Assembly: GCA_964598765.1 (NCBI GenBank)
Contig: CAZRCZ010000002.1
Location: 1 to 64,000, forward strand
DNA from: CAZRCZ01 sp964598765
GTDB lineage: Bacteria; Sumerlaeota; Sumerlaeia; MVZB01; JAJFLK01
Length of the DNA stretch: 64,000 nucleotides
Reading direction: 5' to 3'
Shown: in pieces, positions 9,172 through 18,700 of the stretch
Numbering within the stretch: the stretch's first letter is position 1
How the letters are laid out: every line of letters begins with the position of its first letter
Program-made: the position numbers and the translations under genes
The notes under the pieces: model-generated
Told to the model about the DNA's origin: nothing
The model's database searches: none
What the model saw: only the letters and a program-made list of their open reading frames with translations

Positions 9172-10362
9172 ATGGATGAGCAAAGCAAACCCAACGACGT
9201 TTATCTAATGGCGATTCGCGCGCTGTTTTGGATTTTTTGTCTTGGCGTCTTTTCGCTCACCGCCGCGCAAATTTGGCCGGCGATTCTAAATCTTTTTTCC
9301 ATCCTGACCCCCTTCATCATCGGATTGGTTCTGGCCTACGTCCTTCATCCGATCGTCGGTTTCGTCGAGCATCGCCTCAAATTGGGGCGCGTGTTGGGAA
9401 TTTTGGTCGTCGCGGCGGTCATGCTTCTCCTCGTCGGCGTGTTTCTGGCGATTTTGGTTCCGATCCTCTACGAGCAGGTCAACTCCTTGGTGGACGCGAT
9501 GTCGGATTATTTTTCCAAGGAAAACGTTGCCGACGATCTTTTCTCGAAATTCAATCTTCCCGAGGATGTCCGCAATCAGCTCAACCAACTGGTCAAGGAC
9601 GGGCTGAGCCGCATCAATGAGACCTTGGACAATCTCCTAAAGGTCAAACCCGACGCCATTCAGCCGGTCGCGGCGGGTTCGCTCGAAGCCGCCCGTCAAA
9701 CGATGCACGTCGCGTTTTCCGTCTTCGGCTGGATTGGCGCGCTGATCGCCACGTCGTTCCTCACCGCGATCATCACGTTTTGGTATTTGACCGACATGGA
9801 CAAAATTCCCTCGGTGATTCGCCGCTTGTTGCCGGTCAAAAACCGCGAGCGCCTCTGGGAAATCCTGCTCAAGGCCAACGCGGGAGTCGGCGGATTCGTG
9901 CGCGGACAATTGATCGCGTGTCTCGGCGTCGGCTTGTTGACCACTGTGCTGATTCTGATCGTCGGGCCGCGCAAATACGCCGTGCTGATCGGCTTCCTCG
10001 CCGGATCGGTTCACTTCATTCCCTATCTCGGACCCGCCGTCGGCTTGACTCCCGCCGTGCTTTGGTCGTTTTTCACTCCGACCATGGGAGGTTGGGAGGA
10101 GCGTTGGCTTCATATCGCGCTCGTGCTAGGAGGATTTTCAATCATTCAAGCCATTGACGGATTCATTTTTCAGCCTTACGTCGTGGGTCGCCAATCCGCG
10201 CTTCATCCGCTGGCGGTCATGCTCGCGCTGGTGGTCGGCGCGGAGTTCGGTCTTGGAGGGATGATTCTGGCCGTCCCGGTCGCGGCGGCGATCAAGGTCC
10301 TCCTAGTCGAGTTCTATTGGAAAAAGCGAACCGATTTTCTTCCGCCGAAACGGAAAAGTTGA
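9172..10362 (+). CDS. AI-2E/PerM family transporter
   Basis: A 396-aa inner-membrane protein of the AI-2E transporter family (YdiK, PerM, TqsA). The N-terminal segments include FSILTPFIIGLVLAYVLHP, a hallmark of the family. A soluble stretch (about 110-170) precedes the C-terminal half, where IGFLAGSVHFIPYLGP is the conserved family motif. Some members export autoinducer-2 and others are Na+/H+ or osmolyte exchangers, so the substrate is not decided. I prefer the ATG at 9172 (MDEQSKPN) to a GTG at 9154, although no strong ribosome binding site is seen. It lies about 90 bases after asnB and is likely an independent gene. Confidence 0.88.
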   Translation: MDEQSKPNDVYLMAIRALFWIFCLGVFSLTAAQIWPAILNLFSILTPFIIGLVLAYVLHPIVGFVEHRLKLGRVLGILVVAAVMLLLVGVFLAILVPILYEQVNSLVDAMSDYFSKENVADDLFSKFNLPEDVRNQLNQLVKDGLSRINETLDNLLKVKPDAIQPVAAGSLEAARQTMHVAFSVFGWIGALIATSFLTAIITFWYLTDMDKIPSVIRRLLPVKNRERLWEILLKANAGVGGFVRGQLIACLGVGLLTTVLILIVGPRKYAVLIGFLAGSVHFIPYLGPAVGLTPAVLWSFFTPTMGGWEERWLHIALVLGGFSIIQAIDGFIFQPYVVGRQSALHPLAVMLALVVGAEFGLGGMILAVPVAAAIKVLLVEFYWKKRTDFLPPKRKS

Positions 10363-10376
10363 GAGACTACGATCAG

Positions 10377-10536
10377 ATGCATTTCGTTTTTCAGATGCCC
10401 CACAACGCTAAAAGAGAAGGGGACGCCAACGGCGTCCCGGAACGAAGCCCAAGGTTGCCGAGCATCGCGAGGCTACCTTGGGTTAATGGAAACACCGCCT
10501 CAACCCCAACGGGGTTGCGGAATCTTTCGGAAAGGC
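10377..10536. repeat. multi-hairpin MITE-like element, copy 2
   Basis: It has the same order of palindromes as the copy at 5324-5496: GACGCCAACGGCGTC, the AAGGTTGCCGAG/GCTACCTTGG hairpin, then CAACCCCAACGGGGTTG and the GCGGAATCTTTCGG end. The left end ATGCATTTCGTTTTTC is a worn version of the terminal repeat. It ends about 20 bases before yicC, and a spurious upstream extension of that reading frame runs through it. Confidence 0.75.
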
Positions 10537-10554
10537 TCGATGGTTCTCGGGATA

Positions 10555-11457
10555 ATGGCTGACTTCACCCTCAAAAGCATGACCGGATTCGGACGCGCCG
10601 AAAAGGAAACGCCCCTCGGACGACTCGGCGTCGAATTAAAATCGGTCAATGCGCGATTCTTGGAAATTTCCATCAGTCTTCCCCGCGAGCTTTCCGCGCT
10701 CGAAGGCTCCCTCCGCAATTTTCTCAAATCCCAAATCGAGCGAGGCAAGGTGGATTGCCGCGTCAAGTTCCAGCCTGCCACCGGTCAGGCTCGTCCCGTC
10801 GCCTTGAACGAAGCCTTGGTCGGCGAATATCTGGAACGCCTTCGCGCCATTCAAAGCCGGATGGGATTGGCGGGCGAGATTACGTTGCAGACGCTTCTGG
10901 TTTTGCCGGGCGTCATTGCGCCGCCGGAGGACGCGACGGACGCCGAAGCCTATTGGCCGGGCTTGGCCGAGACCGTCGCCGAGGCCGTCGCACGATTCAA
11001 CGAAGAGCGAATCCGCGAGGGGAACGCGCTGGCGCGTCATCTCGCCGAGGAACTCGCCCTTCTGCGCGACGCAAGGGAAAAAGTTCTCGCGGGCAAGGAT
11101 CAGGCGCTGGCGCGATACCGCGAAAAATTGTCCGCCCGCATCGCGGAGTTGGAGGAGCAAACGCGGGGAAAACTCGAACCGGGGCGATTGGAACTTGAAG
11201 TCGCCCTCTATGCCGACCGCTCCGACGTGAGCGAGGAACTGGTCCGCCTCGAATCCCATCTGAATCGGCTTGAGAAGTTAATCACCGCTCCGGCGGAAAA
11301 ATCCGTCGGCAAGGCGCTCGATTTTCTTTTGCAGGAAATCCTGCGCGAGACCAACACGCTGGCCGCCAAGGTCCGGGATTTGGAATTGGCCAACGCGACG
11401 CTGGCGATGAAAGGCTCCATCGAGCGCATCCGCGAGCAAATTCAGAATATCGAATAG
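10555..11457 (+). CDS. yicC: YicC family endoribonuclease
   Basis: The 300-aa product has the family N-terminus (LKSMTGFGRAE, then VELKSVNARFLEISISLPRE) and the family C-terminus (ETNTLAAKVRDLE and MKGSIERIREQIQNIE). YicC proteins are widespread soluble endoribonucleases, in E. coli linked to turnover of small RNAs. The reading frame is open upstream, but that part is translated MITE-like element, so I start at the ATG at 10555 (MADFTLKSM). An ATG at 10540 is possible. In many bacteria yicC sits beside gmk or dinD-type genes; here the next gene is folC. Confidence 0.92.
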   Translation: MADFTLKSMTGFGRAEKETPLGRLGVELKSVNARFLEISISLPRELSALEGSLRNFLKSQIERGKVDCRVKFQPATGQARPVALNEALVGEYLERLRAIQSRMGLAGEITLQTLLVLPGVIAPPEDATDAEAYWPGLAETVAEAVARFNEERIREGNALARHLAEELALLRDAREKVLAGKDQALARYREKLSARIAELEEQTRGKLEPGRLELEVALYADRSDVSEELVRLESHLNRLEKLITAPAEKSVGKALDFLLQEILRETNTLAAKVRDLELANATLAMKGSIERIREQIQNIE

Positions 11458-11897
11458 CCAAAGGGAAATTCGGAGACTGGCTCGCGGGGATTCGTCCGCG
11501 TGACTGTCCCTCGAATTTCAACCTTGATCCCGTTCTTTGACGGGGGGACGAGGCGGGGGACGTTTACTACCAGCGTTTAAGGGTTTAGGAATCATTGCCA
11601 TTTGACGCTTTGGATGTGAGTGGAGCGTTTTTTGGCATTGGTGTTGCGTTTCCAAGGGATGCCCAAGTCATCCTCGTCTTGGGTCAATCCTATTCAACCG
11701 CACTTCACCCAAAATTGTCGAAAACATCCGCTGAGCTGTGGGAAAAAATCGGAGATCACCCCTTGACTTCAAACACACCATCTTGGCGGTTAATTTTCGA
11801 TGCCACAACCCCAATCCATTCAACACTTCCCGTCAAAAAGTGTGTCGAAACTTGGCTTTGTTTGGTAATTTTTCATGTTTCCCAAGGATTCCCTGCC
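11458..11897. other. 440-base gap before folC with one dispersed repeat
   Basis: The first part holds a copy of the GGGACTGGCTCGC repeat (11464-11520). From about 11580 onwards the sequence is visibly more AT-rich than its neighbours. A reading frame continuous with folC runs through it but has no resemblance to any FolC N-terminus. I see no RNA gene or clear promoter here. Confidence 0.5.
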
Positions 11898-13283
11898 TTG
11901 TCCTTCTCCTTCGACTCGCCCGCCTCCGCCTACGCTTGGCTCGATGGCCACATCAATTACGAGCGCAATCTCGGCTCCGTTCGCTACGGCGAACGGACGT
12001 TTGAGTTGGAGAGCTTTCGGTCTCTCTTGAAAAATTTGGGCGATCCGCATCGCGGAATTCGGGCCATTCATATCGCCGGAAGTTGCGGCAAAGGCTCCTC
12101 GGCCTTGATGCTCGAAGCCCTTTTGCGGGCGTCGGGACAAAACGTTGCAACTTATATGTCCCCTCACATCCGCGAATACCGCGAGCGGATTCGCCTCAAC
12201 GGCGAACCGATTTCGGGCGAAACATTTTGCCGCCTCTTGGAACAGGCGGCTCAAACCGGTTACGCCAAAGACGACGGCAAACGGACCTTCAAAACCGTAT
12301 TTGAATTCTTGACCACGATTTTTTTTCTCGCCGCCCGTCAAGCCAAAGTGGATTGGATGGTCGTGGAAACCGGATTGGGGGGACGGCTCGACGCCACCAA
12401 CGTCCTCGATCCGGGTCCCGTTTTGTTCACGCGAATCGGAATGGAGCATACCCACCTCTTGGGACCGACCATCGAAGCCATCGCCGGAGAAAAAGCGGCT
12501 ATTCTCAAACCCGGAGGATGGGGGATCGTGGCGGCTCAAGAAGGCGCCACCGCCGGAAAAGTTTTTGAACGCCGCTCAAGCGAAACAGGCGCGCCGGTCG
12601 AATTCGCGGAACGAATTTGTCCTCTAACCAAACGCGATTTCAACGGCGACGGAATGAAATTGACCTATACTTATAAACGGGGGGATTTGAGTTTGAGCCT
12701 TCCGTGGTTTGGACCGTTCCTCTCGCAAAATCTTCAAGGCGCTTTGGCCGTCATGGAGGGGCTTCAAGACCGCGAATTGCTCAATCCGATCTCAAACGAG
12801 GAGCTGGAAGAGTCGTTGGTCACCATGCATCTCCCCGGACGAATGGAACCCGCGCCGGGTTATCCGAAACTTCTCGCCGATTCCGGGCATTGCCCTCCTG
12901 CGGCGCGCGGAGTCGCGGAGACCATGGCGGCGCATTTTCCCCACGGCAAGGCCGTCGCCGTCGTCGGCATGGCCTCGGACAAGGATCATCCGGGGTTCCT
13001 AGAAGCGCTCGCCGGTTGGAAAGGTTGGGAAGGTTTGATTTGTTACCGAATCGAATCCCCCCGCGTCGAACCCGCCGAATCGCTCGCCGGCGCGGGAAGG
13101 AGATTCTTTCCATCCGCGGAGTGTTGTGATAATATAAGAGTAGCCCTTGAGTTGGCGGGCAAAAGGGCCGAAAAGGAGAATAGCCTGATCGTCGCGACCG
13201 GTTCGACCTACAGCGTCGCCTCCGCGCTCGATTGGGCCAAGGATCATGGCGGGAAACATACCCCAACCCAAAACCGGACGTAA
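11898..13283 (+). CDS. folC: folylpolyglutamate synthase / dihydrofolate synthase
   Basis: FolC adds glutamate to dihydropteroate or to reduced folates with ATP. I place the start at TTG 11898, nine bases after an AAGGA ribosome binding site, because the 101 residues upstream in frame are not FolC-like. The resulting 461-aa protein has the expected opening (AYAWLDGHINYERN), the P-loop AGSCGKGSSA near residue 60, the ETGLGGRLDATN motif and the IAGEKAAILKPG motif of the Mur-ligase superfamily. The C-terminal ligase domain follows. The last 38 bases overlap the start of the next gene, which suggests translational coupling. Confidence 0.9.
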   Translation: MSFSFDSPASAYAWLDGHINYERNLGSVRYGERTFELESFRSLLKNLGDPHRGIRAIHIAGSCGKGSSALMLEALLRASGQNVATYMSPHIREYRERIRLNGEPISGETFCRLLEQAAQTGYAKDDGKRTFKTVFEFLTTIFFLAARQAKVDWMVVETGLGGRLDATNVLDPGPVLFTRIGMEHTHLLGPTIEAIAGEKAAILKPGGWGIVAAQEGATAGKVFERRSSETGAPVEFAERICPLTKRDFNGDGMKLTYTYKRGDLSLSLPWFGPFLSQNLQGALAVMEGLQDRELLNPISNEELEESLVTMHLPGRMEPAPGYPKLLADSGHCPPAARGVAETMAAHFPHGKAVAVVGMASDKDHPGFLEALAGWKGWEGLICYRIESPRVEPAESLAGAGRRFFPSAECCDNIRVALELAGKRAEKENSLIVATGSTYSVASALDWAKDHGGKHTPTQNRT

Positions 13284-13659
13284 GCTGAGCCGCGCCCAAG
13301 TTCAGGAAATCCTTGAGCGCAACGCCAAGCTCTACAAGGGAGAAGGAAATCTGGTTCCTTATCTTGTCGAACTGGCGCTCTATCTTCTGGAGTATGAATA
13401 CGACTGGGAGCAATCGGGAGCGTCGGGGCCTCTCAAGGAGTATCAGCCTGCCAGCTTTGGCGAAAGTTCCTCCGCGATCAAGGGAATCACCCGAAGCCTG
13501 CGCGACACGCAAGCCCGCGCGAGGGACACCCAAACCCGCGCAAGAGACACGCAAATCGGCGCCGCCACGCCGAAATCATCCCGGACTTGCCTGCATTGCG
13601 GCGGCAAGCTCGCCGACGACGATGTAATCTGCCCTTCTTGCCGAAATCTTACCCGTTGA
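13246..13659 (+). CDS. small protein with C-terminal zinc ribbon
   Basis: A 137-aa protein whose ATG overlaps the end of folC by 38 bases in another frame. The N-terminal 65 residues look helical (LSRAQVQEILERNAKLYKG, then LVPYLVELALYLLEYEYD). A threefold direct repeat follows (RDTQAR, RDTQTR, RDTQIG; 24-base units near 13501-13560). The C-terminus has two CxxC pairs, CLHCGG and CPSCRN, forming a predicted zinc ribbon. I do not recognise the family. The zinc ribbon suggests nucleic-acid or protein binding; the overlap suggests co-expression with folC. Confidence 0.72.
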   Translation: MAGNIPQPKTGRKLSRAQVQEILERNAKLYKGEGNLVPYLVELALYLLEYEYDWEQSGASGPLKEYQPASFGESSSAIKGITRSLRDTQARARDTQTRARDTQIGAATPKSSRTCLHCGGKLADDDVICPSCRNLTR

Positions 13660-13688
13660 ACACCATTGGGAAATTTTGAGTTCGTTTG

Positions 13689-15077
13689 ATGGGGAACGAT
13701 CCGGCTCAATCTTCCGCCCCTAGCCTTCCCGGATTGCCTCCGCTTCCCGACAACCCGATTGTCCATGCGGGGCGGGAGGTCGTGCGCCGTCTCCAAGGCG
13801 CGGGACACGAAGCCTATTTCGTCGGCGGATGCGTGCGCGATTGGCTCTTGGGGATCGAACCTTACGACGTGGACGTGGCGACCTCCGCTCATCCCGACGA
13901 GATTCAAAAAATATTTGAGGAAACGCGGGAAGTCGGCGCGCGATTCGGCGTCGTGCTAGTGGTTTTGTCCCATGCGGTGATTGAAACCGCCGCGTTCCGA
14001 ACCGAGGGAGCCTACGAGGATTTCCGTCGTCCCTCCGAAGTCCGCTACGGCACGCTCAAGGAGGACGCCGAACGGCGCGATTTCACGATCAACGCCCTCT
14101 ATTACGATCCGATCAACGGCAAGCTCGTGGATTTTTTCGCCGGCGCGCTCGATTTGCGCAGGCGCGTCCTTCGCACGGTCGGCAACGCGCACAAGCGGTT
14201 CGAAGAGGACGCCTTGCGGTTGATCCGCGCCGTCCGTCTGGCAGTCCGCTACGATTTGGAAATCGAGGACCGGACACGCAAGGCGATTCTCGCGCACGGG
14301 GCGAATCTGGCGCAAATCAGCAGGGAGCGCGTCGGCGAGGAATTGATCCGGATTCTCACCGGCCCCAAACGCGGCCTTGCCGCCCGCATGATGTCGGATT
14401 TGAAATTATGGAACCACGTCATTCCCGAAATCGAGGCGTTGAAAGGGGTCGAGCAGGGGCCCGACGCCCATCCCGAAGGGGACGTGTTCACGCACACTTG
14501 TCTGGTCTTGGATCATCTGCCCGACGATCCCGATCCCGCGCTGGCGTTGGGGGCGTTGCTTCACGACGTCGGCAAACCGGCGACGATGACCCGCGACGAG
14601 GGGAGGATACGATTTATCGCGCACCAAAAAGTCGGCGCGCGAATGGCGGGCGAAATTTGCAGGCGATTGAAATACAGCGGCGAATTGACCGGCGAAGTCG
14701 TCAATCTGGTCGAGAGCCACATGCGCTTCATGGACGTGACGCGCATGAAACAATCCACGCTCAAGCGATTTCTCGGCCAAGGGGATTTTCAACTTCACTT
14801 GGACCTTCACCGCGCCGATTCGCTCGCCAGCCACGGCGATTTGGATGCGTGGCATTTTTGCGTGGATCAGCGACGCCAACTCGCCGTCGAGCATGGCGAA
14901 GAATTGTTGCCCAAACCGCTCGCCGACGGCGACGATCTCCTCCGTCTCGGTTTGAAGCCCGGTCCGCGTTTCCGCCAATTGCTGGATGAACTCCGCGACG
15001 AGCAATTGGAGGGGCGCGTTCTCACCCGCGAGGCCGCGCTGGAGTTTCTCACGGCCAAGATTGCGGATGCCTCATAA
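13689..15077 (+). CDS. CCA-adding enzyme / poly(A) polymerase family with HD domain
   Basis: A 462-aa class II nucleotidyltransferase. The head domain has GGCVRDWLLG (about residue 45) followed by DVDVAT, whose acidic residues bind metal, and then the RRDFTINAL motif. The neck RFEEDALRLIRAVRLA is diagnostic of tRNA CCA transferases and PcnB-type polymerases. A C-terminal HD domain has HTCLVLDHL and LLHDVGKP, the latter giving the HD metal ligands. HD domains in this family commonly act as 2',3'-cyclic phosphodiesterase or phosphatase on tRNA ends. Sequence alone does not separate CCA-adding from A-adding activity. ATG 13689 is preferred to the adjoining TTG. Confidence 0.9.
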   Translation: MGNDPAQSSAPSLPGLPPLPDNPIVHAGREVVRRLQGAGHEAYFVGGCVRDWLLGIEPYDVDVATSAHPDEIQKIFEETREVGARFGVVLVVLSHAVIETAAFRTEGAYEDFRRPSEVRYGTLKEDAERRDFTINALYYDPINGKLVDFFAGALDLRRRVLRTVGNAHKRFEEDALRLIRAVRLAVRYDLEIEDRTRKAILAHGANLAQISRERVGEELIRILTGPKRGLAARMMSDLKLWNHVIPEIEALKGVEQGPDAHPEGDVFTHTCLVLDHLPDDPDPALALGALLHDVGKPATMTRDEGRIRFIAHQKVGARMAGEICRRLKYSGELTGEVVNLVESHMRFMDVTRMKQSTLKRFLGQGDFQLHLDLHRADSLASHGDLDAWHFCVDQRRQLAVEHGEELLPKPLADGDDLLRLGLKPGPRFRQLLDELRDEQLEGRVLTREAALEFLTAKIADAS

Positions 15078-15115
15078 CGAAGGCGTGTTGCCGTGCCTTC
15101 CGACTAGGCAAAAAG

Positions 15116-15144
15116 TTGACACTCCGTCTTGGCCGTCCTATATT
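15116..15144 (+). promoter_or_regulatory. consensus sigma70 promoter before the truncated surface gene
   Basis: TTGACA at 15116-15121, a 17-base spacer and TATATT at 15139-15144. This is the best housekeeping promoter match I found in the window. It lies about 55 bases before the start codon of the 130-aa gene at 15202. Confidence 0.75.
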
Positions 15145-15201
15145 TCCTTGCAGGTTTAATTCCTCACCGGGACCGGAGATTGCGATCAAAAGGAGAGGGA
15201 C

Positions 15202-15594
15202 ATGAAAGCGCGCTGGGTCATTGCTTGCGTTTGTCTTGTCGGCGGCTTGTTGTCTTCTTCGGCGACGGCGCGCGCGGCGGAACAGCCCGTCCCGCCCTTT
15301 CTTCTCGCGGACGATTCGGAGACCGCCGATCCATCCTCCGGCCAGCCGATCGGCCACGGCGACGGACTCATTCACGTCATTCCGTCCCTTTCCTCTCCGG
15401 CCGTCAAAAGCGGCGACAAGGTGACGATCAGCGCGGTGGTGAAGGCTCAGGCCGGGATTGAGAAGGTCGAAGCCGTGATTGATTTAGGGAATGTGGCACA
15501 GCCGCCCTCGGCTGTGCAAGCAACCCTCACCCTACCCTCTCCCTTGAAAAGGGAGAGGGGTTCCGAAGCGAAGGAGCAACCGGGCATCGCGTAA
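15202..15594 (+). pseudogene. truncated paralogue of the propeller surface proteins
   Basis: A 130-aa product with a strong promoter, an AGGAGA ribosome binding site six bases before the ATG, and a good signal peptide (MKARWVIACVCLVGG, ending ATARA). Residues about 48-95 are the N-terminal module (IGHGDGLIHVIPSLSS, then GDKVTISAVVKA) found in both giant propeller proteins. After VEAVIDLG the sequence becomes translated dispersed repeat (NVAQPPSAVQA from a GTGGCACAGCC palindrome, then TLTLPSPLKRERG) and stops, with no propeller. I read it as a tandem duplicate of the next gene cut short by repeat insertion. It may still be secreted, so a small functional protein is possible. Confidence 0.65.
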
Positions 15595-15727
15595 CGGTCT
15601 CCCGACATGGATCCCTGCGTTCACGCGCTACTCGAGCCGAAAAATTTAGATTCATGGTAGCAATTGGAGCGTCCGATAGTATAGCGGGCTAAAGACGGCG
15701 TGATCGCTGGTCGTTCCGCCGTTTAAT

Positions 15728-18700
15728 TTGTGTGCATGCTACAATTCGGGGTGCGGTTTTTTGGTAACATTCTCCAGTCTGAGGACAATTCTTGTGCTTC
15801 TGGCTCTTTCGGAGATAGCCTCGGCCCAAATACTGGCTGGAGGATGGGAAAAATCCGTTGCGCCACATTTACCTGAAGACCGCCAATTCTCGCCGAAATT
15901 TTTAGTGGATGAATCGGAAGCAGGTGAACCGATTGGCCGCGGTGATGGTCTCATTCACGTTATCCCCTCGCTTTCCTCGCAGGTCATCAGAAATGGTGAC
16001 AAAGTCACGATCGGCGCAGTGGTGAAAGCGTCGGCGGGAATCGAAAAAGTCGAGGCGCTGATTGATCTTACCGGTGGCACGGCCATCCCGCCCGTGAATC
16101 ATGGGCAAGATGCCCATGCCACGGTTGAAACCATTCCCCTTTCTCCTTCGCCTTCTTCCGCTATTTCATCCTTCATCCCTCATCCTTCATCCTTTCCGGT
16201 TGTCGGATTATTCCGCGCCGAATGGAGCGGCCACGATCTCGAAGAAAAATATTACACGGTCGTGATCCGCGTGACCGACCGCAACGGCCACGTCTTCGAG
16301 GACCGCTCGCTCCAATTTTCCGATCCCATCGCTGGGATCAACACTCCCGGAACGACCGATTATCCCAACGGGGGAATGACCAGATTGGGAGCGCTCACGG
16401 TGAACGCGGGAGAGGATGATTTTGATTCCGGCGTGATTGACGCGGCGGCGGGTTACGCCTATTTCGGAACTGACACGGCTCCCGGACGCGTGGTCAAAGT
16501 CGCGCTGAACGGATCCGGCCTTCCGATGAGAGTCGGCGCGCTGACGCTTAATGCGGGAGAGGATTACCTGATTGCCGCCGTGATTGATCCCGCCGGAGGC
16601 TACGCTTATTTCGGAACCAGAACCGCGCCGGGAATCGTGGTCAAGGTCGCGCTTAATGGAGACGGTCCTCCAATTCGCGTCGGGGCGTTGAAGCTCGATC
16701 CGGGGGAAGATTATCTGATGCGAGCCGCCGTGATTGATCCTCCGGCGGGCTACGCCTATTTTGGAACTTATACGCCTCCCGGAATCGTGGTCAAGATCGC
16801 GCTCGATGGGAATACGACGCCAACGCTGGCGGGAGCGCTAAAGCTTAACGACGGAGAGAATTATCTTCGTTCGGCCGTGATTGATCCGGCGGCGAGATAC
16901 GCCTATTTCGGAACCTATACCTCGCCCGGAAAGGTGGTCAAAGTGGCGCTCAACGGCGATGCGGCTCCCACCCGGATCGGGGCGCTCCGCTTCGACACGG
17001 GTCAAGATAAGCTCCGCTCGGCGGTGATTGATCCGACGGCGGGCTTCGCCTATTTCGGAACCTCAACGAAGCCGGGGATCGTGGTCAAAGTGGCGCTCGA
17101 CGGGGACACGACCCCCACGTTGGTCGGCGCGCTGACTCTTAATGCGGGAGAGGACAACCTTGTCCCTGCCGTCATTGATCCTTCGGTGGGCTACGCTTGG
17201 TTCGGGTGTCATGAGCCTAACTTGGAACGGACCGGCGAAGCGGTCAAGGTGGCCTTGAATGGAACGGGGATTCCCCTTCGTGTGGGGGTGTTGCCCTTCA
17301 ATTCCGGCGAGCTTTTTCCACATAGTTGCGTGATGGATTCGGCGGGTTATGCTTACTTCGGCACCAACAATTTTCCGGCCGAAGTGGTCAAGTTGGACCT
17401 GTGGCAAAAGGGCTTGATCAAGGGGACGCGAACCAACGTCCCCATGATGGGAACCGTGAGCGATGTCAATTTTTATTCGCACGCGGCGCAAGGAAACGTC
17501 CGGCTGGCGATCTTTGACGACTTGCCGCCGCGCAATTTGCTTTGGGAAAGCGCCCTGACCACCAACACCGCCGCCAACGATTGGATTTCCGTTCCCATCA
17601 GCGCGGGGACTCCCTCCTTGCTGACTTTGCCCTCCGCCGCCTATCAACTGGCTTGGCAGGTTGATGTCAAAGCCGACGTGCCGAGCTACACGACCGGTAC
17701 GCTCGGAGACGGCATCTACACGTCGTGCCTCTTTGGGACTTTTCCAGCCCAGTTGGATTCGACCACGCCGACGCTCACCAATGAAAAATGGAGCATGTTC
17801 ATTCATTTCGATCCGGTGGGACCGACGCCGACCGTAACGGCCACGCCGACGCCGACCCGCACCTCAACGCCAACCTCCACAAGAACCGCGACACCATCGC
17901 CGACGCCGACACCGTGCGTGATCGGAACATTTCTTGATCGCGCCAACGCCGATCTTCCGGTGTTTGGGACCGTTGTGGGCGATTATACGAATACTCTCTC
18001 CAGCGACAATAATTACGAATCACTCACCGAGGTCTATACGGGAGGTTATTGGCAACTCCGGCACAAGTGGGCGATCCCGATCGCTCCGGGGTCCGATGTT
18101 CACACCTTCTCGGTCGAGGCATTTCATGGCACAAACGCGATTGGGCAGGATGATTTCATTTTCAGCTATTCCACGGACAACGTAGCGTTCTCGCCCATGC
18201 TGACGGTCACCAAGACGGCGGACGACAATGTCGCGCAGACGTTCGATCTTCCCGCATCCTTGCCTTCGGTCGTTTACATCCGCGCGGTGGATTCACTGAG
18301 CTGGGATGTAAATTCAAGTCCCGACCGCGCCACGACGGTCAACATTGACGACATGTTCATCGCCTCGACGGCGACCTGCGGCACAACGCCGACCCCCTCG
18401 CCCACTCGAACACCGAGCTTGACTCCGCCGCCGACGCGGACTGCAACGCCCTCGCCGACCCGGAGCGCCACCAAGTCTCCGACGCGAACCGCGACGCGGT
18501 CGCGCACCCGGACGGCGACACATTCGCCGACACGTTCGGCCACAAAAACTCCGACGCGCACGGCCACGTTCTCGCCCACGCAAACCGCGACGTTATCTGC
18601 GACGCGAACCGCCTCGCTGACGGCGACGTCGTCCCTGACTCCAACGGCAACGCGCAGTGGAACGGTGACTTCCTCTCCAACCCGCTCATCCACGATCACT

